Below are positions 7,367 through 12,736 of a stretch of DNA of 14,682 bases, piece by piece (positions within the stretch are counted from its first letter, which is position 1; each line of letters opens with the position of its first letter). The stretch comes from Pseudobutyrivibrio sp. Lineage in GTDB: Bacteria > Bacillota > Clostridia > Lachnospirales > Lachnospiraceae. The stretch covers positions 1-14,682 of the forward strand of contig JAFYYE010000003.1 of assembly GCA_017557715.1 (NCBI GenBank), read 5' to 3'. Under the pieces are notes generated by a model that worked only from the letters and a program-made list of their open reading frames with translations, did no database searches and had not been told where the DNA came from. The position numbers and the translations under genes were made by a program.

Positions 7367-7966
7367 TTAATCTTCTTTTTTTTGTGGTAATCCCATGGCA
7401 GCTCTTAAAGCTGATTCCTCGACCTTATCGGCCTTGTTATCATCTGTCTGCTGACCATTAGGAGTTGTAAACTTTGCTGCATTACCGTTAGGGTCCTTAG
7501 CAAAAGAATCTGGATCACTTTCCTGTACACCCTTAAGGTAATCCTCAAAACCTAAAACCTTACCATCACGCATCTGTAATGGCTCTTTTTCTAGGTCTGC
7601 TATAAACTGCTTTTTAGCAGCGTTTGATGAGAACTTAACATCAGCTGTTAGCTTCTCGATAGCATCGTGATAATCACGAGCCTGTAAATCCTTCTGGTAC
7701 TGTGCATCCTTATCCTTGTTAGCCTGTTCAAGCTCTGCAATCTTCTGCTTCATACCCTCAGCATCTACACCATCAAAAGCCTTAAGAGCTTCCTCTGTCT
7801 GTGAGAGCTTTTCGGTTGCATTGTCCAGCTGTGACTGTACCTTCTGAATTTTTTTGTCTGACTCACTAACAGAAATAACATCACTCCAGCCTTTCTTTTC
7901 AATAGCTGCTTTCTGCTCATCAGATACCTCAAAGCCTAACTTTTCAAGTTCCTCTACTAATTTCAT
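7367..7966 (-). CDS. Scaffold protein (GP20-type)
   Basis: This 199-residue, acidic, Gln/Lys/Glu-rich protein lies immediately upstream of the capsid gene. It starts MKLVEELEKLGFEVSDEQKA, then has a long coiled coil about residues 35-95, a segment AIEKLTADVKFSSNAAKKQF near 103-122, DGKVLGFEDYLKGVQESDPD near 133-152, and an Asn/Gln/Asp-rich tail ending in ALRAAMGLPQKKED. This matches the Phage_GP20 scaffold family (PF06810), whose C-terminal helix with basic residues contacts the capsid shell. AAAGGAG lies eight bases before the ATG. It is the first gene after an internal terminator and a promoter candidate, so the scaffold-to-tail genes may be transcribed partly from their own promoter. Confidence 0.9.
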   Translation of the reverse strand: MKLVEELEKLGFEVSDEQKAAIEKKGWSDVISVSESDKKIQKVQSQLDNATEKLSQTEEALKAFDGVDAEGMKQKIAELEQANKDKDAQYQKDLQARDYHDAIEKLTADVKFSSNAAKKQFIADLEKEPLQMRDGKVLGFEDYLKGVQESDPDSFAKDPNGNAAKFTTPNGQQTDDNKADKVEESALRAAMGLPQKKED

Positions 7967-8054
7967 ATTTCATTCTCCTTTTCTATATAAGTATTATTTT
8001 AAGTGGGCCAGCCCCACCACGAAATGAAGTGCTATTTAAAGGATAGCTCCCTGT

Positions 8055-8068
8055 AACTATGTATAGTT
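8055..8068. repeat. Operator-like 14-bp palindrome overlapping the -10 candidate
   Basis: AACTAT and ATAGTT form a perfect inverted repeat with a two-base centre, covering the proposed -10 of the scaffold promoter. It could be a regulator binding site or a small RNA hairpin near the transcript start. The same 6-base half sites occur in reverse arrangement at 4507-4527, which may be chance given the AT-rich composition. Confidence 0.3.
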
Positions 8069-8089
8069 TTGCATATAATTTAGGCTCAA
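8060..8089 (-). promoter_or_regulatory. Promoter candidate for the scaffold-capsid genes
   Basis: On the minus strand TTGAGC (8089-8084) and TATACA (8065-8060) lie 18 bases apart and fit a housekeeping -35/-10 pair with four and five matches. They come just after a terminator and about 95-120 bases before the scaffold start. The -35 falls inside the 16-bp repeat shared with 10208-10223. The -10 overlaps a 14-bp inverted repeat. The sequence fit is good but an AT-rich phage leader gives such matches by chance. Confidence 0.45.
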
Positions 8090-8098
8090 ATAGGAACA
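8083..8098 (-). repeat. 16-bp motif copy B, after the fibre-gene terminator
   Basis: On the minus strand this reads TGTTCCTATTTGAGCC. It matches 10223-10208 at 15 of 16 bases, and the similarity continues for a few bases on the 3' side (TAAAT against TTAAT). Both copies come directly after an intrinsic terminator and before the leader of the next gene. It may be an activator site, part of a promoter, or a recombination scar bordering the fibre cassette. Confidence 0.6.
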
Positions 8099-8100
8099 CT

Positions 8101-8137
8101 TATAAAATAAAAAAGAGAGCCATCTCTGACTCTCTTT
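8101..8137 (-). terminator. Intrinsic terminator after the fibre-like gene
   Basis: On the minus strand AAAGAGAG (8137-8130) pairs perfectly with CTCTCTTT (8119-8112). The stem is extended by a T-G wobble and a C-G pair, with a 6-base loop, and is followed by TTTTATTTTA (8111-8102). This is a good rho-independent terminator for minus-strand transcription in the middle of the head gene cluster. On the plus strand the hairpin lacks a T run, so it acts in one direction. Confidence 0.82.
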
Positions 8138-8160
8138 AGGATTAATTAATTTCCTCGTTA

Positions 8161-8188
8161 ATAGCCACCCCAATAAAGGAGTGGCTAT
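8161..8188 (-). other. Strong hairpin in the 3' untranslated region of the fibre-like gene
   Basis: ATAGCCACTCC and GGGGTGGCTAT form an 11-bp stem with one G-U pair and a 6-base loop, five bases after the fibre gene stop. No T run follows on either strand, so it is unlikely to be a terminator by itself. It may block 3' exonucleases and stabilise the mRNA, or be the core of a small RNA ending at the terminator about 25 bases downstream. Confidence 0.55.
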
Positions 8189-8193
8189 AAATG

Positions 8194-10146
8194 TTATAGT
8201 AGTGACTCGTTTTTAGGTGTGAAATTTGCATTTACCCAATCTCTAAGTGCTCTTAACATTGTATTATTACTCATTAGTCCTTCATCCAAGATTGCCATAT
8301 AGAAATCATAATCTTTTCCTACAGGTGTAAAGACTTTGATATATTTTGGAGCAACAAAAGTTTCGCTTCCGCTAGTCTGTCCTGCTGGCGAGTCTCCCAC
8401 AAACAGTAAATCGTTGCTAACGAGCATACCTTTGACATTGAAAAAGCCCTCGTCTACTGTTTTAAGGTAGTTAGGCACTCCATTAATAATCTCGAAAATC
8501 GCAATACCTTTATTTCCGTTGTCAAGGAACAATCTATTGGCATATTTAACAATATACGTTGGTCTTGTATCTCCATCATTTGTAAAATCATTCATATCCT
8601 CTGCAGCTATATAATGTATTGAACTTGTGATGTTAGATAGGTTGCTGATGTTAAGTGCAACTACACCCATTCGCCTGTTACTAGTACCATTGTTTAAGTC
8701 TGCTCTAGCAACACCAGCTTCGGGTGCATAAGTGCAATAGACATAAGGATAATCAACTACGCAAGCCATTGTGTGAGAAGATTTACCATTGATTTTCCAC
8801 CAACTCTGTAATTGCGCTCTCCAATCATATAGTGTTGCTCTATTCTCACTTGAAACATCTGTAATATCAAAAATATGCACACCATCTGCAAAACCGCAAG
8901 AAATATATAGTACTCTGTGGTTGCTTGTCTCATAAAATGCGCCATTCTGAAACTCACCTACATTTGGTAGGTAATCTTCCCAACCATCAACTGTATTGTA
9001 ATGTGCAGTGTACTGAGTATCTTTTAGTGTGATTTCAGTAGGGTCGTTAGGGCTAATCTCGTAAAACTGAATGTACGACATTTGGCAAGGTAAAGCTAAA
9101 TATGTTTTTCCGCTAGACGATGTAAATATATCAACATTTGCTACTTTGGCATTTAACTTTTTAGTCCACACAACGGATAAATCATTAATATTTACACATA
9201 GTAAAGCCCCCCATACTGAGTTATTATCCATTCCATCACTAGGTAAATCGCCATCTGTTGAACGAACCGCAACATACAGATAATTACCATGTTTAGCAAT
9301 ACCTCTAATTGATGGGCTACCACTTTTTAAGCCTAAACTTGAAAGTGCTAAGTCACTATATTTAACTAACTGTGGATTTGTTAAATCTGAAAAATCAACA
9401 CCCATCAATCCTCGTCTACCATTAGTAGGGTTGTAACCGCCATAGTATAATATCTTACTATCGTTATCAAAATAGCTTGCGGTGAAAAACACCGCTTTGT
9501 TTTCGCCCATCATAAAACTACTCTCTGTATCAAGTAATTTACCTTGTGGCTCTGCAATATCATTAATCTTATCCTGTACCATGCGTGAGATTACTTCCTC
9601 TGATACACCAGCATTTGCTAGTTCATCCTTTGTGGCATAGTTTGATAAATCTATCTCACTTCCATCACCCTTAAGTGAATCCAGCCACTCTTCAACAGTT
9701 CCCTCAAAGCCGTTTTCAACTGCCAACTCATAAGCAGACTTACCATCTGCACCACTAACTCCAGAGCCATTAATAACGATTGCTCCATTAACAAACTTTA
9801 GATCTAAATCTTCTACATTAGAGCTAGGTGTATTTCCAGCAATAATTGATGTACCAAGTGTCGATTCAAGAACAAAAGATGTAATGCTGGTCTTGCTTAC
9901 CTGGTTATTCTTAAAATTAATCTGAGCTTCTGCTTCAGCTCTTACTCTTTTGTTAGCAGAAATTGTAATAGTGTCTTCCTGCGATAATCCCACAAAGAAT
10001 TTTCCATTATCAAAAGAAACATCCTTTGAAGGGTAGTTTTTTGTGATTGTGCCAATTCCTTTTAAAGTGAAAATAGCACTCTCAACTGACTCGATATCAA
10101 TTGTATCTGCATCAAATACAATGATTCCATTTGCACCAATTTTCAT
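8194..10146 (-). CDS. Fibre-like protein with LVIVD-type beta-propeller, candidate head fibre
   Basis: The 650-residue protein has three parts. Residues 1 to ~105 are a beta-rich domain (MKIGANGIIVFDADTIDIES) resembling BppU-type or head-fibre N-terminal anchors. Residues ~129-200 are a linker with GADGKSAYELAVENGFEGT and EEWLDSLKGDGSEIDL, a motif common in phage fibres of Firmicutes, followed by a helical ATKDELANAG region that may trimerise. Residues ~205-620 contain repeats of the LVIVD kind: YLYVAVRST, VLYISCGFADGVHIFDITDV, YVYCTYAP...GVVALNISNL, RLFLDNGNKGIAIFEI and LLFVGDSP, which should form a beta-propeller. Such propellers often bind glycans or proteins. Fibre genes normally sit in the tail section, so its place between MuF and scaffold genes suggests a head fibre or an inserted moron. 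AAGGA lies close before the ATG. The domain layout is well seen; the head location is inferred. Confidence 0.8.
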   Translation of the reverse strand: MKIGANGIIVFDADTIDIESVESAIFTLKGIGTITKNYPSKDVSFDNGKFFVGLSQEDTITISANKRVRAEAEAQINFKNNQVSKTSITSFVLESTLGTSIIAGNTPSSNVEDLDLKFVNGAIVINGSGVSGADGKSAYELAVENGFEGTVEEWLDSLKGDGSEIDLSNYATKDELANAGVSEEVISRMVQDKINDIAEPQGKLLDTESSFMMGENKAVFFTASYFDNDSKILYYGGYNPTNGRRGLMGVDFSDLTNPQLVKYSDLALSSLGLKSGSPSIRGIAKHGNYLYVAVRSTDGDLPSDGMDNNSVWGALLCVNINDLSVVWTKKLNAKVANVDIFTSSSGKTYLALPCQMSYIQFYEISPNDPTEITLKDTQYTAHYNTVDGWEDYLPNVGEFQNGAFYETSNHRVLYISCGFADGVHIFDITDVSSENRATLYDWRAQLQSWWKINGKSSHTMACVVDYPYVYCTYAPEAGVARADLNNGTSNRRMGVVALNISNLSNITSSIHYIAAEDMNDFTNDGDTRPTYIVKYANRLFLDNGNKGIAIFEIINGVPNYLKTVDEGFFNVKGMLVSNDLLFVGDSPAGQTSGSETFVAPKYIKVFTPVGKDYDFYMAILDEGLMSNNTMLRALRDWVNANFTPKNESLL

Positions 10147-10170
10147 TTTTCCTTCATTCCTTTCTGTGCT

Positions 10171-10201
10171 ATTATCAGTTTCCTATATCAGATTAAAACA
10201 A
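10171..10201 (-). promoter_or_regulatory. Weak promoter candidate for the fibre-like gene
   Basis: On the minus strand GATAAT (10176-10171) is a five-of-six -10 match, and TTGTTT (10201-10196) could be its -35, but the spacing of 19 bases is long. The pair lies after the tandem terminators and the 16-bp repeat and about 25-55 bases before the start codon. A promoter is needed here unless readthrough supplies the fibre transcript, so the location is sensible, but the match is weak. Confidence 0.25.
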
Positions 10202-10207
10202 TATTAA

Positions 10208-10223
10208 GGCTCAGATAGGAACA
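10208..10223 (-). repeat. 16-bp motif copy A, upstream of the fibre-like gene
   Basis: On the minus strand this reads TGTTCCTATCTGAGCC, one mismatch from 8098-8083. It follows the second tandem terminator by a few bases, exactly as copy B follows its own terminator. The two copies bracket the fibre-like gene and lie 2125 bases apart in the same orientation. I found no third copy by eye. Confidence 0.6.
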
Positions 10224-10224
10224 A

Positions 10225-10257
10225 TAAAAAAAAGAGCTAGGCTGTTAACCTAACTCT
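10225..10257 (-). terminator. Intrinsic terminator, second of a tandem pair
   Basis: On the minus strand AGAGTTAGG (10257-10249) and CCTAGCTCT (10241-10233) form a 9-bp stem with one T-G wobble and a 7-base loop, followed by a run of T bases at 10232-10226. It is a strong rho-independent terminator for minus-strand transcription coming from the terminase-portal-MuF genes. Confidence 0.85.
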
Positions 10258-10284
10258 AAAAAAAGCACCCTACAAAGGATGCCT
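10258..10284 (-). terminator. Intrinsic terminator, first of a tandem pair
   Basis: On the minus strand AGGCATCC (10284-10277) pairs with GGGTGCTT (10270-10263) across a 6-base loop, with two G-U pairs, followed directly by a T run to 10258. It lies 28 bases after the closed RNA structure and immediately before the second terminator. Two terminators in a row inside a structural gene cluster indicate real transcription stopping here. Confidence 0.75.
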
Positions 10285-10312
10285 CTACAAATAATCTTAT
10301 TACAACACGAAA

Positions 10313-10393
10313 GGTACCGGGTGGGTGAGGCTAGTCCCACATCTCTTTTAACCACTAGGGTGTAATAGTGCCTCGTTCTCTACCTCCGATACC
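10313..10393 (-). ncRNA. Candidate structured RNA after the MuF-nuclease gene
   Basis: On the minus strand GGTATCGG (10393-10386) and CCGGTACC (10320-10313) close an 81-base element with an 8-bp stem (one G-U). Inside are CACTA/TAGTG (10370-10366 with 10357-10353), GAGGC/GCCTC (10374-10370 with 10331-10327) and GTGGG/CCCAC (10340-10336 with 10325-10321). The last two interleave, so a pseudoknot next to the closing stem is possible; the CACTA and GAGGC helices share one base. It starts about 17 bases after the toxin gene stop and is followed by two terminators. It has no anticodon or T-loop pattern, so it is not a normal tRNA, and I recognise no known riboswitch or ribozyme. The pairing is seen; being a functional RNA is inferred. 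Confidence 0.5.
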
Positions 10394-10409
10394 TTCTGTT
10401 AAGTTTATA

Positions 10410-12239
10410 TTAATCTAAATTTTCAAATTTGTAAATAACAGGATTTCTCTTTATAAGCTTTCTAAAACTACGGCTATTTTCGTCTAATCCCACTCTGTGT
10501 GCAGTAATAATTGAATTATTCTTTCCTTCTTCTGATAATAATGACACCTTTATAACAATGTTAACTCTAGTTTCATCAAATGATTTTAATAATAAAATTG
10601 TATTCGGAGTATGCCCTCTTAGTATCAAATCTGGTGATTCAATAACCTCTTTTCCATACTTAACAAAATATGGATAATCTTGTGGATGGTCTCCCTCTTT
10701 TATGTGAGTATGTTGCTTATTTGTTAATACTACTTTGCTGTCAGTCTTACCTATATTCTTTTCAATAATATCGAGAGTCTTTTCATTCATGTGCGCTATT
10801 TCTTTTACATCTTCAGTAGAAAAATCAAACACATTCTCATTACTCGCTGTCTTTTTCATTTCATCATTGTAAACCATTGTTTTATCTTTGCCAATAACTC
10901 TTCTAGCACCACTCTCAACCCTAGAAGCATTCTCTTTAAATCTACCCACTTCAATTCTACTAGAGTTAGTGGCAAGCCTATTTTGACGAATAAACTCATT
11001 GTATGCATTAGTCTTCTCTGTAACTCTATATGACAAAGCATCAAACCTAGCCTGCACTTTATCTTTTTCAATGCCTTCTGGTAAATTATCCAGCTCAACA
11101 CTCTTAACATTCAGCTCACTTCTGTCTTTTCTGATAGAGCGCTCCATCTCTCTGGCCTTCTGTTCGAGCTCATAGCGCTTTGCGTTTTCTTCCGGATCTA
11201 TTTGCGGTCCTCTATCTATATTGATATCTGGATACCAAGCGTGGAAAGTATGTCTGCAATTAATCCCACAGATGCCCAGCATTTCACCATATCCACATGC
11301 TTCAGTAAAATCTTGATATTCTTCAACCGTCTTTTGTGTGGCTACATCTCTAATCTGACTAATATATTCCATCTTGCTAGGTATCTTGTTAGATGGCTCA
11401 TACCCTGCTAGAGCACCTTTAGACCAATCCAAGCTATAAACCTTACCTTGCCACCACGAATGGTCTCTATAGTCACCTGTGCCTGTTACACGAGCTCCTA
11501 AATGCTCGGATACTTTTACAAAGTTCACACCCATTTCTGCGCAGCCTTGCAGTACAATTCTAGCATTAGCCTGATTTATTGCAGTTCTTACGGCTCTAGT
11601 TAAAGCCGTTTCTATACTGTCTACTCTACCAGCGTACTGAACAACTAGTCCCTTCTTTGATAAACCATCTATAATCTCTACAACAGCTTGATTCATAGAC
11701 ATACCGCCATGTCTAATCTTCATATATGCCTCATCACATAGATCAGAGAAATTAACCTCTGTACAGATGCCTGATGTATTAGTTATATTCTTAAGGAGCT
11801 TGTTTGTTGATTTGTAGCTATCCTCTAACATCTTTATCTGAGAAGGTGCTAGATTGAGCTCAGAAACTTTATCAGTTATCAGTTTCTGTGATGCTAAGCT
11901 CTTAGGGTTATAATCTAATCCTTCTACCTCAATAATATTTCTAGCAAACTCTATCTGCTCATTAGACATTTCCGCAGCACTCTCTAAAAAAGCTCGGTGC
12001 ACTTCCTTCTGAATCTCTGGATAAGCCTTGGATAATTCCTTTTCAATTTCTTCTGCGACCATTCCAGTATTCATAAGCGCCTTGAACTGTTTAAGTGTTG
12101 ATGGAATAAAGGTTATTTCTCCATAGCTCTTGAGCTGCTTAAATAGTTTTTCTGCTACAGAACGAATGATTATTAAATTTGTCTCAAACACCTTATCAGA
12201 TGTGCCTTTTACTACTTCGTTTAAATAATCTGGGCTCAT
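10410..12239 (-). CDS. MuF minor head protein with C-terminal BECR-like nuclease toxin domain
   Basis: The 609-residue protein is helical from 1 to ~200. A Phage_min_cap2/MuF core follows at about 205-335, shown by TALTRAVRTAINQANAR (211-227), HLGARVTGTGDYRDHSWWQG (247-265, nearly) and GYGEMLGICGINCRHTFHAW (316-335). A charged coiled linker spans ~350-430. The last ~120 residues resemble PBECR-type nuclease domains fused to MuF proteins: VVLTNKQHTHIKEGDHPQD (503-521), ESPDLILRGHTPNTILLLKS (534-553), NIVIKVSL, NSIITAHRV (575-583) and SFRKLIKR (591-598). His510, His512, His518, Arg541, Thr579 and His581 are candidate active-site residues. MuF toxins are known polymorphic toxins of temperate phages thought to travel in the virion. 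The start ATG overlaps the previous stop by four bases (ATGA), with AAGAGG eight bases upstream. The nuclease subfamily is not assigned. Confidence 0.85.
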   Translation of the reverse strand: MSPDYLNEVVKGTSDKVFETNLIIIRSVAEKLFKQLKSYGEITFIPSTLKQFKALMNTGMVAEEIEKELSKAYPEIQKEVHRAFLESAAEMSNEQIEFARNIIEVEGLDYNPKSLASQKLITDKVSELNLAPSQIKMLEDSYKSTNKLLKNITNTSGICTEVNFSDLCDEAYMKIRHGGMSMNQAVVEIIDGLSKKGLVVQYAGRVDSIETALTRAVRTAINQANARIVLQGCAEMGVNFVKVSEHLGARVTGTGDYRDHSWWQGKVYSLDWSKGALAGYEPSNKIPSKMEYISQIRDVATQKTVEEYQDFTEACGYGEMLGICGINCRHTFHAWYPDINIDRGPQIDPEENAKRYELEQKAREMERSIRKDRSELNVKSVELDNLPEGIEKDKVQARFDALSYRVTEKTNAYNEFIRQNRLATNSSRIEVGRFKENASRVESGARRVIGKDKTMVYNDEMKKTASNENVFDFSTEDVKEIAHMNEKTLDIIEKNIGKTDSKVVLTNKQHTHIKEGDHPQDYPYFVKYGKEVIESPDLILRGHTPNTILLLKSFDETRVNIVIKVSLLSEEGKNNSIITAHRVGLDENSRSFRKLIKRNPVIYKFENLD

Positions 12240-12730
12240 TGCAAAAACCTCTTAACTATATTTATCCATTCTGATTTGTGATTCTTTGTAGCTACCTCAT
12301 CCCAGTGTGAAACTGCACTAGGCTGTGAATATACCATCTGTCTACCGCTAGGCACCTTAGCCACTCCAGGGCGAGACCAAAAGCCGTAATTAGGGTCATA
12401 AAAAGCACCTTTACCGGTCACAGGGTCCACATATACTTCACCCTCATATACATAATGTGCATACGGATGAGAATCCATATCTGGTGTACAGTAAACCACT
12501 CCCGGCTCTGCTGTAGCATTTAGCATATTGGTATCACTTATCAGGCTTCCTGTATCAAGTGGCATGTAATGCTGCACATCATCCCATACCTGCATATCAA
12601 GAGCATGTTGTGCTCTATCAAGCTTTTCTCCTATCTCGGTAAAATCTAAGGCAACCTCGAAAGATTGCCCCAGTACTTTTACTTTATGCTTTTTGAAATT
12701 GTTGGTATTTTCATTACCTAATCTACTCAT
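12236..12730 (-). CDS. gp10 / minor capsid protein 2-like protein
   Basis: The 164-residue protein starts MSRLGNENTNNFKKHKVKVL. Its hallmark is QHYMPLDTGSLISDT (about residues 53-67), followed by GVVYCTPDMDSHPYAHYVYEG (about 77-97) and a Pro/Gly-rich stretch (DPVTGKGAFYDPNYGFWSRPG). The phrases MPLDTGSL and PYA.Y.YEG are typical of HK97 gp10-like and minor capsid protein 2 (PF11114) proteins, which act in head-tail joining. These genes usually lie after the capsid, between head closure and tail terminator; here the gene lies between portal and MuF, and no copy is seen at the usual place. It is coupled to the next gene by an ATGA overlap. GGAG nine bases before the ATG lies in the end of the portal gene. 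Confidence 0.82.
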   Translation of the reverse strand: MSRLGNENTNNFKKHKVKVLGQSFEVALDFTEIGEKLDRAQHALDMQVWDDVQHYMPLDTGSLISDTNMLNATAEPGVVYCTPDMDSHPYAHYVYEGEVYVDPVTGKGAFYDPNYGFWSRPGVAKVPSGRQMVYSQPSAVSHWDEVATKNHKSEWINIVKRFLQ

Positions 12731-12736
12731 CTTGAA

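Larger units (their letters stand above)
7967..8193 (-). other. Non-coding stretch between fibre-like gene and scaffold
   Basis: These 227 bases hold no supported gene. From right to left they contain a strong hairpin, a terminator, the 16-bp repeat, a promoter candidate with a palindrome, and a ~90-base scaffold leader. The leader shows two further small inverted repeats on the minus strand, GCTAT/ATAGC and GTGGG/CCCAC, the latter with a 5-base loop. The length is unusual in a cluster where most gene gaps are 1-15 bases. Confidence 0.6.
10147..10409 (-). other. Non-coding stretch between MuF and fibre-like genes
   Basis: This 263-base gap contains, from right to left, the closed RNA structure, tandem terminators, the 16-bp motif, a weak promoter candidate and the fibre gene ribosome site. 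I see no credible coding frame, in particular no immunity gene for the nuclease-like domain just upstream. Confidence 0.65.

Noticed and set aside
10300..10330. Hammerhead ribozyme, because of ACGAAA on the plus strand
   Set aside because: No CTGANGA core lies on the same strand at a workable distance.
10313..10393. Possible tRNA, because about 80 bases are closed by an 8-bp terminal stem
   Set aside because: On neither strand is there a T-arm (GTTCRA), a D-arm in the right place or an anticodon stem of five pairs; the helices that do form interleave.
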